The notes under the pieces were generated by a model, which made no database searches, had not been told where the DNA came from, and saw only the letters and a list, made by a program, of their open reading frames with translations. Position numbers and translations under genes: made by a program. DNA of 64,000 bases from Dokdonella_A sp963775445 (lineage in GTDB: Bacteria; Pseudomonadota; Gammaproteobacteria; Xanthomonadales; Rhodanobacteraceae): contig CAVZIT010000004.1 in assembly GCA_963775445.1 (NCBI GenBank), positions 1,116,001 to 1,180,000 on the forward strand, given 5' to 3'. The first letter of the stretch is position 1, and every line of letters begins with the position of its first letter. Below, in pieces: positions 44,279-54,696 of the stretch.

Positions 44279-44989
44279 TCAGCCGCGACGATATGAAGTC
44301 AGCCGCAGCGTAATCTTGTCGCCCTTCCTGCTGGTTTGCTCGATCTGCACCGGCAGCCAATCGAGGCTCCGTGCGAACCAGCTCGTCGCATCGTGACCTC
44401 GATCGTCGCGATCCACGCGAATTGTTTCATAACGACCGGCGGGGACGGTTGTGGATTCATGCGCGCCTTCGCGATAGTGGTTTGGTTCTATCCGATCCTT
44501 GACGGCAACCTGATATACGAGCGAGCGCGCCCCACGGGCGAGGTCCGCCGCGATCGCCAGGCTTGCGGTGTGGCGATCGATGACGCCCGGCTGCGTGGGG
44601 TAGCGATAAGTCCGGTCGCCTTCCGATACCCGCACCTCGTTCGATTTCCAATCGAAGTCGGCATGACGGTGCCGTCCCTTGAAAGCGCTCTTCTGGACAT
44701 AGTCATAGTCGAGGGCCTCGGGCCGTCGGTTGCGCCAGCGGAAATGCGACGTTTCGACGACATCTATTCCGGCGAGGCGCGCAAGCCCCGCGGTGCCTTC
44801 AGTCTTGCTGGTGAGGGTCCAGGTGCCATCTCCGTTCGAGTGAAGATCGAGTGTCGAGCGGCCGACGTCGGAGCCGTTGCGCGACACTGCATATTCGGCG
44901 TGAAATGCCGCGATCGGCGCATCGGCCGCTTCGGCGACCGTGTGATCGCAGGCGGTAGCGAGCAATACACAGGCGAGAAGAAATTTCAT
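44279..44989 (-). CDS. DUF3108 domain periplasmic protein
   Basis: A 236-residue exported protein with a signal sequence (MKFLLACVLLATACDHTVAEA; a Cys in ATAC could be a lipobox). The mature domain matches DUF3108: FHAEYAVSRNGSDVGRSTLDL, then ALDYDYVQKSAFKGRHRHADFDW and ending SLDWLPVQIEQTSRKGDKITLRL. The family is a beta-rich lipocalin-like fold of unknown function, often encoded next to purN/purM as here. GAGGA precedes the ATG. Confidence 0.82.
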   Translation of the reverse strand: MKFLLACVLLATACDHTVAEAADAPIAAFHAEYAVSRNGSDVGRSTLDLHSNGDGTWTLTSKTEGTAGLARLAGIDVVETSHFRWRNRRPEALDYDYVQKSAFKGRHRHADFDWKSNEVRVSEGDRTYRYPTQPGVIDRHTASLAIAADLARGARSLVYQVAVKDRIEPNHYREGAHESTTVPAGRYETIRVDRDDRGHDATSWFARSLDWLPVQIEQTSRKGDKITLRLTSYRRG

Positions 44990-45136
44990 GGGTCGTCCTC
45001 GGCGAATTGGTCGAGTGTGCCGAAACACAACTGAATCGACGCTCATGACGGACGAATCACTTCCGGGCCTCGAGCGCCATGCCGAGAAACTGGAAGAATC
45101 CAGGGCCTGACGCTGGCGCAATCGAGAATTCGCTTT

Positions 45137-45805
45137 TCAGCGAGCGGCCAGCGTTCCATCTGCCTGCAGCAGCAAGGGATGAACGAGGCGTTTTCCATCC
45201 ATGTGAACCGTGTCGTCGATCAGCGCGATTCGGCTCGCCGCAATCAGCCGGATCGATGCCTCGAGCAGACGATGTTCTTCGGGCAACAGGCGGGCGGCGA
45301 TATCGTCAGCGGTGTCTCCCGGCTGCAATGGAATGCGCACCTGCGCGATGACCGGGCCACCATCGAGTTCAGTGGTCACGAAATGGACGCTGGCACCATG
45401 GGTCGTTTCGCCGGCCGCAAGTGCGCGTGCATGCGTGTCGAGGCCGCGATATGCCGGCAGCAGCGAAGGATGGATGTTGATCATGCGACCTTGCCAGCGC
45501 TCGACAACCCGCGAGCCGAGCACGCGCATGAATCCCGCAAGCACGATCAGATCGGGCGCAGCCGCCGCTATCGTGGCAAACAACGCGGCGTCGAATGCCG
45601 CGCGGTTGGCGAACCCTGCGCGTTCGAACACGGCGACTGGAATACCGGCGTTTTTCGCGCGATCGAGCGCGGCCGCGCGGGGCCTGTCGCTTGAGACGAG
45701 GACGATCTCGATCGGCAGCGAGCGGTTGCGTTCGGCGTCGATTAACGCTTGGAGGTTCGAGCCGCGCCCGGACACGAGTACGGCGATGCGCAGCCGTTGG
45801 CTCAT
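45137..45805 (-). CDS. purN: Phosphoribosylglycinamide formyltransferase
   Basis: A 222-residue enzyme, the third step of purine synthesis, using 10-formyltetrahydrofolate. It has VLVSGRGSNLQALIDA at the phosphate site, and MRVLGSRVVERWQGRMINIHPSLLPAYRGLDTHARAL with the catalytic Asn-His pair. The GASVHFVTTELDGGPVIAQ segment contains the catalytic Asp. It starts three bases after the purM stop, so the pair is one transcript. Confidence 0.95.
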   Translation of the reverse strand: MSQRLRIAVLVSGRGSNLQALIDAERNRSLPIEIVLVSSDRPRAAALDRAKNAGIPVAVFERAGFANRAAFDAALFATIAAAAPDLIVLAGFMRVLGSRVVERWQGRMINIHPSLLPAYRGLDTHARALAAGETTHGASVHFVTTELDGGPVIAQVRIPLQPGDTADDIAARLLPEEHRLLEASIRLIAASRIALIDDTVHMDGKRLVHPLLLQADGTLAAR

Positions 45806-45808
45806 CCT

Positions 45809-46861
45809 TCAATCGATCCGGACGCGTACATCGTCGGCGGCATCGACGATCGTGCCGATCTCGCACGCCTTGAGTCCAAGTTGCGCAAGCAGCGACAGTG
45901 CGGACGAGACCGCACCACGATCGACGATGAGCGTGAAGCCGATGCCGCAATTGAACGTGCGCCACATTTCCGCGCGCGCAACCTTGCCCTCGCGCATCAG
46001 CCAGTCGAACACCGGTGGCTCGATCCATGCCTTGCTGTCGAGATGCACGCCGAGTCCATCCGGTACCACTCGAATGATGTTTTCGGTCAGGCCGCCGCCC
46101 GTGATGTGCGCCATGCCGTGTGGCGCGAGCTTCGACATGAACTCGAGGATCGGCTTCACGTAGATCGTGGTTGGTGCGAGCAGCGCATCGGCCAGCGAAA
46201 CGCCGCCGATCTCGCGGTCGAAGCCGCCATTGTCGGCACCCACGTCGGCGCGATCGAGTATGCGGCGTATCAGCGAATAGCCGTTCGAATGCGGTCCGGA
46301 CGAGGCGATGCCGATGATCGCGTCGTTGGCACGGATCGCCGAACCGTCGATCAGCGCGGACTTCTCGACGGCGCCGACCGCAAAGCCAGCCAGATCGTAT
46401 TCGCCGGCGCCATACATGTCGGGCATTTCGGCGGTTTCGCCACCGATCAAGGCGCATCCGGCCAGTTCGCAACCTCGCGCTATGCCTTCGACGACGCAGA
46501 CGGCGGTTTCGACGTCGAGATGTCCCGTCGCGAAATAGTCGAGGAAGAACAAGGGCTCGGCGCCCTGCACCAGCACATCGTTGACGCACATGCCGACCAG
46601 GTCGATACCGATCGTGTCGTGGCGGCCGAGCAACTGGGCGAGCTTGAGCTTGGTGCCGACGCCGTCCGTGCCCGATACCAAGACCGGTTCCCGGTAGCGG
46701 CCGGCGAGATCGAACAACGCGCCGAATCCGCCGAGTCCCGCCATGACGCCCGGCCGAAAGGTGCGTGCAACCAGCGGCTTGATGCGCTCGACGACTGCCT
46801 CGCCGGCGTCGATGTCGACGCCCGCGGCGCGGTAGGTGAGCGCTTGCTTGTCGGCGGACAT
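45809..46861 (-). CDS. purM: Phosphoribosylformylglycinamidine cyclo-ligase
   Basis: A 350-residue ATP-dependent enzyme making aminoimidazole ribonucleotide. Visible are TYRAAGVDIDAGEAVVERIK, the VSGTDGVGTKLKLAQ motif, LIGGETAEMPDMY, SSGPHSNGYSLIRRIL and AHITGGGLTENIIRV. The ATG at 46861 is the family start. It diverges from the DUF2066 gene, the arrangement seen in Pseudomonas and Xanthomonas. Confidence 0.96.
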   Translation of the reverse strand: MSADKQALTYRAAGVDIDAGEAVVERIKPLVARTFRPGVMAGLGGFGALFDLAGRYREPVLVSGTDGVGTKLKLAQLLGRHDTIGIDLVGMCVNDVLVQGAEPLFFLDYFATGHLDVETAVCVVEGIARGCELAGCALIGGETAEMPDMYGAGEYDLAGFAVGAVEKSALIDGSAIRANDAIIGIASSGPHSNGYSLIRRILDRADVGADNGGFDREIGGVSLADALLAPTTIYVKPILEFMSKLAPHGMAHITGGGLTENIIRVVPDGLGVHLDSKAWIEPPVFDWLMREGKVARAEMWRTFNCGIGFTLIVDRGAVSSALSLLAQLGLKACEIGTIVDAADDVRVRID

Positions 46862-46960
46862 GATCGATGCGGCAAAACGGGGCGGGCATGATAACGCGAC
46901 ATGGACGCCGCGGCGGCCTTGGGGCAGACTCAAGCTCCGATCCGACGCGAACCATATGCG

Positions 46961-47620
46961 ATGGTGCGAAACCTCCTGCCGCTCGGCGTCTTGCTGATCC
47001 TGTTGGCCGCGGCGTTGCCGCCGGCCCGGGCTCTGGCACCGGCGAGCTATACCGGCGAAGCGCCGGCCGCCTCCCAGTCGGAAGCGGATCGCGATGCGGC
47101 GCTCAAGGCGGCGCTTGCCGGCGTGGTGGAGAAAATTGCCGGCGACGCCGGCATCGTCTCGCGGCCGGATGTGGCAAGAGCGATCGAGCAGGCACCACGT
47201 TACGTGCTGCAGTACCAGTATCGACGGGATACCGCGACCGATGTGACTGCGCCCGGTCTGATCCTGGTCGCGCAATTCGACCAGTCGGCGGTCGATTCGA
47301 TGTTGGCATCGCTCGGCATCGGGGAGGGCCGTGCGCCCGTGCCGATGCTGGCGACGCCGATCGACGCGTCGTTGTGGATCGGCGGCATCGAATCGGCGGA
47401 CGACTACGCGCGCGCTGTGGGCTATCTCGACAAGCTCGAGTTCGTGCGCAGCGCGAATCCGATGCGGGTGCGGGGAGACGGCATGCTGGTGCATGTGACG
47501 CTGACGACCGATCTTTCCAGTTTTCTCGCCGCATTGAATTCCGATGGCACGCTCGGGGTCGTCAACGGCAGTCCGCCGCTCGATGGCGTCGATGCGACGC
47601 TCGCGCTGGTGCCGAAATGA
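46961..47620 (+). CDS. DUF2066 exported protein
   Basis: A 219-residue protein with a signal peptide (LLPLGVLLILLAAALPPARA). The mature part matches DUF2066: repeated small domains ALKAALAGVVEKIAGDAGIVS and RYVLQYQYRRD, then LILVAQFDQSAVDSML. The function is unknown; the gene is habitually found between purM and perM/hda. ATG 46961 gives the signal peptide directly; ATG 46901 would add 20 residues before it. There is no strong ribosome site. Confidence 0.8.
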   Translation: MVRNLLPLGVLLILLAAALPPARALAPASYTGEAPAASQSEADRDAALKAALAGVVEKIAGDAGIVSRPDVARAIEQAPRYVLQYQYRRDTATDVTAPGLILVAQFDQSAVDSMLASLGIGEGRAPVPMLATPIDASLWIGGIESADDYARAVGYLDKLEFVRSANPMRVRGDGMLVHVTLTTDLSSFLAALNSDGTLGVVNGSPPLDGVDATLALVPK

Positions 47621-47702
47621 CTGCGCCGGCGCACTCGTGCCGAGTTCGGAAACGCTTCCCGCGGCAACTGCCGACGCCAGACTGAACCGTGGTGACGCGT
47701 TG

Positions 47703-48263
47703 ATGCTGCGGCATCTGCCCAATCTGGTGACTTTCTTGCGCATGGCGCTGGTCGTGCCGATGTGCTGGCTGATTGCGGATGATCGTTATCGCGGCGCGCT
47801 GGCGATCGCGGCGATCGCGGGATTCAGCGACGCGCTGGACGGATTTCTGGCGAAGCATTATGGATGGCAGAGCTGGCTCGGCGGCGTCCTCGATCCGATC
47901 GCGGACAAGTTGCTGCTGATGGCGGCATTCGTGTGGCTGACGCTCGATGGGAGCCTGCCGGTCTGGCTCATGGCGATCGTGGTCGGGCGTGATCTGGTGA
48001 TCGTCGCCGGCGCATTGGCCTACCATTACTTCGTGGGTCGCTTCGCCGCGGCGCCGAGCCGTTTGTCCAAGCTCACCACCGTGGTCCAGATCGGTTGCGT
48101 GCTCGCGGTGTTGATCTCGCTTGCCGGAATTCTTGTGTTGACCGGCTCGACGCTGTTTGAGTTATTCGTCGTGACGGCCGGATTGACCGTCGCGAGCGGC
48201 CTGCATTACGTGGTGACCTGGGGCTGGCGAGCCTGGCGCGAAACGGCGGGGAAACGCACATGA
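47703..48263 (+). CDS. CDP-alcohol phosphatidyltransferase family protein
   Basis: A 186-residue, five- or six-helix membrane enzyme. The CDP-alcohol motif is DALDGFLAKHYGWQSWLGGVLDPIADK; the Asp residues bind two metals, and the usual AR is AK. It opens LPNLVTFLRMALVVPMCW as in PgsA and cardiolipin-related enzymes. It probably makes a phospholipid head-group ester; whether it is the essential PgsA cannot be decided. It overlaps the PerM gene by four bases. Confidence 0.85.
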   Translation: MLRHLPNLVTFLRMALVVPMCWLIADDRYRGALAIAAIAGFSDALDGFLAKHYGWQSWLGGVLDPIADKLLLMAAFVWLTLDGSLPVWLMAIVVGRDLVIVAGALAYHYFVGRFAAAPSRLSKLTTVVQIGCVLAVLISLAGILVLTGSTLFELFVVTAGLTVASGLHYVVTWGWRAWRETAGKRT

Positions 48264-49450
48264 GCAACAATGCACTCGACCTGCGGCTGCAATGGCTCAT
48301 CGTGGTCGTTGTGGCAGGGTGCGTGCTGTACCTGCTTGGGACCGTACTCACGCCGTTTGTCGTGGCGGCGTTGTTTGCCTACCTCGGCGATCCGCTCGTG
48401 GACCGCATGGAGCGCTGGCATGTGGGCCGCTGGCGCCTCGGTCGCGGATTCTCGGTGGCTCTGGTTTTTCTGGTCGTGCTGGTGGTTCTGGTTGCGATCC
48501 TGCTGATCCTCGTGCCGTTCCTCGAGCGCCAGATCGCGCGCTTCATCACGCAGTTTCCGGTGTGGATCGACTGGTTCCAGAACGAGGCCGCGCCGTGGTT
48601 GCAGAAGCATGTCGGCATCTCGCCTGATCTGCTCGATACCGAGCAGCTCCGGACCATGATGCAGACCCACTGGAAGGAAGCCGGCGGACTTGCGGCGTTG
48701 GTTATCGCGCATGTGTCCAGGTCGGGTCTGGCCGTGGTCGGCTGGATATTCAACTTGGTGCTGATCCCTGTCGTCGGGTTTTACCTTTTGCGCGACTGGG
48801 ATCTGCTGGTCGAGCGCGTTCACGCGCTGGTGCCGCGTTCCGTGGAACCGACCGCAGCGCGCCTCGGGCGCGAGTCCGACAAGGTGCTCGGCGCGTTCCT
48901 GCGTGGCCAGCTCAGCGTGATGATTGCGCTCGGTGCCTACTACGCGATCGCGCTGTTCCTGGTCGGCATCGATGTCGGACCGCTGATCGGCATGCTCGCG
49001 GGGCTGATCAGTTTCGTGCCGTACCTCGGATTCATGATCGGCATCATCGCGGCATTGCTTGCTGCCGTCGTGCAGTATCACGACTGGCTGCACCTGCTGC
49101 TGGTCCTCGGCGTATTTGCGATCGGGCAGTCGCTCGAGGGTTACGTGCTGGTGCCGAAACTGGTCGGGGACCGGATCGGGTTGCATCCGGTCGCGGTGAT
49201 CTTCGCGGTACTCGCCGGCGGGGAACTGTTCGGCTTCGTCGGTGTGTTGCTGGCGCTGCCCGTCGCATCGGTCGCGATGGTCCTGCTGCGCTACGCGCAC
49301 ACGCGCTACACCGAAAGCGCGCTGTACCGGCCCCAGGGCGAGCCCGTGGTTGTCGTGGAGACCGAAACGCAATCGGTTTCCGCGATATCCGCCGCGAAGC
49401 CTGTCGCAAGCGGCATGCCCGAAAGCGAAGGCGAACGCAGCGCTTCATGA
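48260..49450 (+). CDS. perM: AI-2E/PerM family transporter
   Basis: A 396-residue, eight-helix membrane protein of the AI-2 exporter/PerM family. It contains FVVAALFAYLGDPLVDRMER near the start, PVVGFYLLRDWD, LRGQLSVMIALGAYYAIAL and GQSLEGYVLVPKLVGDRIGLHPVAV. The family includes autoinducer-2 exporters and sodium/proton antiporters, so the substrate is open. Both ends overlap the neighbouring genes by four bases (ATGA). Confidence 0.86.
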   Translation: MSNNALDLRLQWLIVVVVAGCVLYLLGTVLTPFVVAALFAYLGDPLVDRMERWHVGRWRLGRGFSVALVFLVVLVVLVAILLILVPFLERQIARFITQFPVWIDWFQNEAAPWLQKHVGISPDLLDTEQLRTMMQTHWKEAGGLAALVIAHVSRSGLAVVGWIFNLVLIPVVGFYLLRDWDLLVERVHALVPRSVEPTAARLGRESDKVLGAFLRGQLSVMIALGAYYAIALFLVGIDVGPLIGMLAGLISFVPYLGFMIGIIAALLAAVVQYHDWLHLLLVLGVFAIGQSLEGYVLVPKLVGDRIGLHPVAVIFAVLAGGELFGFVGVLLALPVASVAMVLLRYAHTRYTESALYRPQGEPVVVVETETQSVSAISAAKPVASGMPESEGERSAS

Positions 49451-50148
49451 GCGCGCAATTACCCCTCGTGTTGCGCTGGCCTCCGGATCAGCGATTCGAA
49501 ACGTTTGTCGTCGGCGCCAACGGCGTTGCGTTCGAGCTTGCGCGCAAGGCGGCGAGCGATGCCGCTGCGTCGTGGCTTTATCTGGGCGGTGCGCCGGGTA
49601 GCGGTCGCACGCATTTGCTGATCGCAACGTGCGCCGCCGCTGCCCAAGCCGGGCGCGCCGCACAATATGTGTCGCTCGCCGCGTTGTCAGCGCCGCGAGC
49701 CGGGACCATCCGTGCGTTGGGCGGCAGCGATGTGCTCGCGCTGGACGATATCGACGTGATTGCCGCCGACGAAGCTGCCGAGCACGCGCTGTTCGATCTG
49801 TACAACCGCTGCCGGGCCGACGCATCGACAGTCCTTTTTGCCGCGGGCGCCGCGCCAGGCCGGGTTGGTTTCATGCTGCCCGACCTGGTATCGCGCCTCG
49901 CCGCCTGCACGCAGGCGACGTTGCGACCCTTGAGCGAGGACGAACGACGCGAGGCCTTGCGCGCGCGCGCGGTCGCGCGCGGCATTGCCCTCGACGATGC
50001 GGTGCTCGACTGGCTGTTCGTGCATCACTGTCGCGACCTCGGCGCACTCGGCGCACTGCTCGATCGCATCGACCGCGCGTCACTGGCGGCCAAGCGCCGC
50101 GTGACCGTGCCGTTCCTGCGCGAGTTGCTCGCCGATAGCGGTCCGTAG
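49447..50148 (+). CDS. hda: DnaA regulatory inactivator Hda
   Basis: A 233-residue AAA+ protein that stimulates ATP hydrolysis by DnaA after replication initiation. The N-terminal clamp-binding motif is QLPLVL. Walker A is GGAPGSGRTHLL at about residues 47-58; Arg in place of Lys also occurs in E. coli Hda. LALDDIDVIA is Walker B and the C-terminal lid has ALLDRIDRASLAAKRRVTVPFLREL. It overlaps perM by ATGA and is convergent with murU. Confidence 0.92.
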   Translation: MSAQLPLVLRWPPDQRFETFVVGANGVAFELARKAASDAAASWLYLGGAPGSGRTHLLIATCAAAAQAGRAAQYVSLAALSAPRAGTIRALGGSDVLALDDIDVIAADEAAEHALFDLYNRCRADASTVLFAAGAAPGRVGFMLPDLVSRLAACTQATLRPLSEDERREALRARAVARGIALDDAVLDWLFVHHCRDLGALGALLDRIDRASLAAKRRVTVPFLRELLADSGP

Positions 50149-50192
50149 CTTGCTGTCGATACCACCGCGCATCAAGGCGTGCGCCGAGATGT

Positions 50193-50886
50193 TCAACGGC
50201 CAGTGCGATCCAGATGCGCATCCAGATCGGCGAGTTGCTGCGGCGTGCCGATATTGCGCCAGGCGCCTTCGTAGCGCTCGCCCGTCAACGCACGATCGCG
50301 CATGGCTTGCTGGTAGAGCGGCAGCAGGGGGAAGCGATCGGGCGCATGCGCTGCAATAAACTCGGGACGGTACACGCCGATGCTGGCGAACGTGAGTTTC
50401 TCGCCGTTGCCTTGTTCGTTGAGGCGCGCGCCGTCGAGCCAGAAATCCCCGGCTGGATGGAATGCCGGATTCGGCACCATCACCAGATGAGCGAGACCCG
50501 TTGGCTGGACGGGCAACGTGGCGTAATCGAAATCGCTCCAGATATCCGCAGCGACCGCGATGAACGGTGCGTCGCTGAGCAAGGACAGCGCCCGATGCAT
50601 TCCGCCGCCGGTTTCGAGCGGTTTCGGGACCTTCGTGGCTGTAACGGATCGTGATGCCCCAGCGCTCGCCGTTGCCGAGTGCAGCCGGAAACTGTTCGGC
50701 AAGATACGAGGTGTTGATCACTACATTGCGCACGCCCGCGGTCGCAAGCTTTTCCAGATGCCACTCGATCAAGCGCTTGCCGCCGACTTCGAGCAACGGC
50801 TTGGGTGTGCAGTCGCTGAGTGGCCGCATGCGCCGGCCCAGCCCGGCCGACAGGATCAGCGCCTGCCGTACGTCGGGGCGAGTCAC
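50193..50886 (-). pseudogene. murU: N-acetylmuramate-1-phosphate uridylyltransferase, frameshifted
   Basis: The N-terminal third reads in one frame: ALILSAGLGRRMRPLSDCTPKPLLEVGGKRLIEWHLE up to RYSHEGP. The rest reads in another frame: LETGGGMHRALSLL, AADIWSDFDYATLP, FASIGVYRPEFIA and EGAWRNIGTPQQLADLD. One extra A in the sense AAA at 50624-50622 separates them; deleting it restores the family's SHEG-x-PLETGGG. MurU makes UDP-MurNAc from recycled MurNAc-1-phosphate. The start is GTG overlapping the amgK stop. It is either a real loss or a homopolymer sequencing error. Confidence 0.85.
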
Positions 50887-51929
50887 GCGTCGTTCCCGGA
50901 CGGCACTTCCTCATGCGCGCGCGTCAGATCGCGAGAAGCAACCGCGCGTCGCAATAGCGCGATGAAATCCGCGAGTTCGGGATAGCGCGCGGATACCGAC
51001 TGCACGTAGTGCCATACGCGCGGCAGGTCGTCGAGATAGGCGCGCTTGCCGTCGCGGTACCACAGCCGACTGAAGATGCCGAGTACCTTTAGGTGGCGCT
51101 GCAATCCCATGAGGTCGAACCAGCGGCGAAACTGGTGTCGGTCCGCTGCCGATTCGATCAGACCGACGTCCACAAGTCGCCGGCGATAGCCTTCCAGCCA
51201 GCCATCCACTCGTTCGCTGTCCCAGGTGATGTAGCAATCGCGCAGCAGCGAGACGAGGTCGTAGGTAATCGGGCCGACAACGGCGTCCTGGAAATCGATG
51301 ATGCCCGGATTGGCGTGATCCACGATCAGCAGGTTGCGGCTGTGGTAGTCGCGATGCACGAACGCGCGAGGTTGTTCCAGCGCGGCATGGAGCAGGAAGG
51401 TGAATGCCGCTTCGATGACGTCCCAGTCCTCGCAGCTTGGCGCGAGGTCGAGATGGCGCGTGAGGAACCATTGCGGCAACAGCTCCAGTTCCGCCACCAG
51501 ACGCGCGCGATCATAGTCCGGCAGTCCCCTGGTATCGACGCCGGTCTGCATGCGCAGCATTGCGTCGAGGGCGTCGCCATAGAGCGCATCGGCGGTGTCG
51601 CTGTCGAGTTCCGGCAGATAAGTGCGCGTGCCGAGATCCTCGATCAGCACGAAACCTTGCTCGGTATCGACGGCGAAGACTTCGGGAGCATGCAGGCCGG
51701 CCACGCGCAGACGCCGATCCACGTCGATCCACGGACGAACGTCCTCGTGTTCGACCGGCGCATCCATGACGACATAGGTCGTGGTGTTGGACTTGGCGGC
51801 ATTCGCCGGACCGACACGCCAGTAGCTGCGAAAGCTCGCATCACTTGATGCAGGCACGATCTCGGGATTTTCGATGCCCGCGTGGCGCGCGACGAATTCG
51901 AGGCGGGCATGCGAGCGATCGGGCGACAT
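50883..51929 (-). CDS. amgK: N-acetylmuramate/N-acetylglucosamine kinase AmgK
   Basis: A 348-residue kinase of the aminoglycoside phosphotransferase fold that phosphorylates the anomeric position of MurNAc in a fosfomycin-insensitive cell-wall recycling route. It has ASFRSYWRV near the start, FVLIEDLGTRTYL, the Brenner motif FVHRDYHSRNLL and the metal site IIDFQDAVVGP. AGGAG lies five bases before the ATG. It overlaps murU by GTGA and diverges from the suf operon. Confidence 0.9.
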   Translation of the reverse strand: MSPDRSHARLEFVARHAGIENPEIVPASSDASFRSYWRVGPANAAKSNTTTYVVMDAPVEHEDVRPWIDVDRRLRVAGLHAPEVFAVDTEQGFVLIEDLGTRTYLPELDSDTADALYGDALDAMLRMQTGVDTRGLPDYDRARLVAELELLPQWFLTRHLDLAPSCEDWDVIEAAFTFLLHAALEQPRAFVHRDYHSRNLLIVDHANPGIIDFQDAVVGPITYDLVSLLRDCYITWDSERVDGWLEGYRRRLVDVGLIESAADRHQFRRWFDLMGLQRHLKVLGIFSRLWYRDGKRAYLDDLPRVWHYVQSVSARYPELADFIALLRRAVASRDLTRAHEEVPSGNDA

Positions 51930-52057
51930 GAAATCTCCTGCGGCGTCGTGGCGGTGCAGTGTAATCCGTCGATGCGCAGCCCTGCATGGCAGGCTTCGGC
52001 TCGTGGCTGATTGCTGGGATTTGCGCCGATCGGCACAAATCGGAACGGGGGCCTTGT

Positions 52058-52095
52058 TTGACGCAAGCGACGTTAAACAGTACCATTTCGGTACT
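52058..52095 (+). promoter_or_regulatory. suf promoter with overlapping palindromic operator
   Basis: TTGACG (52058-52063) is followed by 17 bases and TACCAT (52081-52086). The palindrome AGTACC-ATTTC-GGTACT (52079-52095) covers the -10 box. The next gene encodes an Rrf2 regulator with the Cys residues of an Fe-S sensor, so autorepression through this site is a natural inference. It does not match the IscR type 1 or type 2 consensus that I know. Confidence 0.6.
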
Positions 52096-52119
52096 CTTTA
52101 GATGCCGTGAAAACCACTG

Positions 52120-52577
52120 ATGCTGCGCATAAGCAAACTGACCGACTATGCGACCGTCGTGATGACGTGCCTCGCCGCTTCGGACGGATCCATCCAGAGC
52201 GCACAGAGACTGGCAGAAGATGCGCATCTGGAACTGCCGACGGTTTCGAAGCTGCTCAAGCAGCTGGCCCAGGCCGGACTGGTGACATCCACGCGCGGCA
52301 TAAACGGGGGTTACCGCCTTGCGCGCCGGGCCGAGCGTATTTCCGTTGCCGATATCGTGACCGCAATGGAAGGTCCGATCGGCATGACCGAGTGCAGCGT
52401 GAAGGCGGGTTTGTGCGGGCACGAACCGCATTGCGGCGTGCGCGTGAACTGGCAGCGCATCAATCATGCGATCGCCGACGCGCTTGCGGGCGTCACGCTC
52501 GCGGACATGGTCAAGCCAATGCGCCGCAGTGCGGCTGCGATCCCGTTGCACCTGGACGTCGGCATGGGACATTCCGC

Positions 52578-52581
<4 letters not shown>
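52120..52581 (+). CDS. Rrf2-family Fe-S regulator of the suf operon
   Basis: A 153-residue winged-helix protein opening LRISKLTDYATVVMTCLA, with the recognition region LPTVSKLLKQLAQAGLVTS and wing RGINGGYRLAR. Cys92, Cys99 and Cys105 (ECSVKAGLCGHEPHC) match the [2Fe-2S] cluster ligands of IscR-like proteins. It probably senses cluster status and represses the operon until clusters run short. Its stop overlaps the sufB GTG (GTGA). It belongs to the SUF-associated Rrf2 subfamily, not to isc. Confidence 0.9.
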
Positions 52582-54013
<1,432 letters not shown>

Positions 54014-54017
<4 letters not shown>

Positions 54018-54256
54018 ATCGTACGAATGCAGGACACGGCATGCCTGGTGATCCGGACTTGGTACGCACCGACGTATCCGTCAGGGCGACGATTTACGAC
54101 ATCGGCGAGGAGCCGGCGGAAGCCTTCTACTGGCGAGACGTGCACATGCACGAGCGAATTGAGGCAACGGAAGACTTGCGAAGGCAGCATCATGGTTGGG
54201 AGCTGCGGCATGACCCCGGACTTGAAAGAATTGCTCGTCTTGTCGAATTCGCATGA
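54014..54256 (+). CDS. Small protein paired with a nucleotidyltransferase
   Basis: An 80-residue protein whose ATG overlaps the sufB stop. The only suggestive part is AFYWRDVHMHERIEATEDLRRQHHG. It resembles the YW...ERL-A-E-LRR segment of small proteins often encoded just before DUF6036/AbiEii-like nucleotidyltransferases. Its end overlaps the next gene by 47 bases. A toxin-antitoxin-like partnership is inferred. The N-terminal 25 residues have no recognizable feature, so the true start may be later. Confidence 0.5.
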
Positions 54257-54691
54257 CGTCCGGTATCTGGTGAACGGAGGTTATGCGTTGGCAGCGCATG
54301 GTTCGCCGCGCTACACCAAGGATCCGGACTTGTGGGTCGATTCCGATTTCGAGAATCTGGGCAGGCTCGCGAACGTATTGCGTGAGTTCGGCTTCGTCGA
54401 AGCTGCGGAGAAATCAGGGCGGTTGGTCGAAGGACGGCGCCTGTTGCAACTGGGTAACGAGCCGAGCCGGGTCGATTTCTTGAACTTCGCCAGTGGCGTC
54501 TCGTTCCCCGAATGCTATGCGGGGTGAACAGCGAGATCGATCATGTGCCTGCACCCATCATTGGCCGGGATGATCTGATTCGAAACAAGAAGGCATCGGG
54601 TCGCCTGTCCGATCTGGCGGATCTGGAGCGTCTCGGCGTGAAGCTCGATCAGGCCGTGATAGACCGGGCATTGAAAAAGGCAAGCGAGTAG
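54210..54691 (+). pseudogene. DUF6036/AbiEii-like nucleotidyltransferase, frameshifted
   Basis: The first frame (54210-54527) gives LKELLVLSNSHDVRYLVNGGYALAAHG, then KDPDLWVDSDFENLGRLANVL and SRVDFLNFASGVSF. These are the nucleotidyltransferase motif GG-Y-A-L-A and the D-x-W-V metal site. It stops after ECYAG. A second frame resumes at once with VNSEIDHVPAPIIGRDDLIRNKKASGRLSDLADLERL, the family's C-terminal signature. One additional G in the GGGG run at 54522-54525 would rejoin them. It is inserted in the suf operon and lies five bases before sufC. Confidence 0.78.
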
Positions 54692-54696
54692 CAGAT

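Noticed and set aside
49591..49626. Arg in place of Lys in the Hda Walker A motif as a sign of inactivation
   Set aside because: E. coli Hda also has Arg at this position, so it is a family trait.
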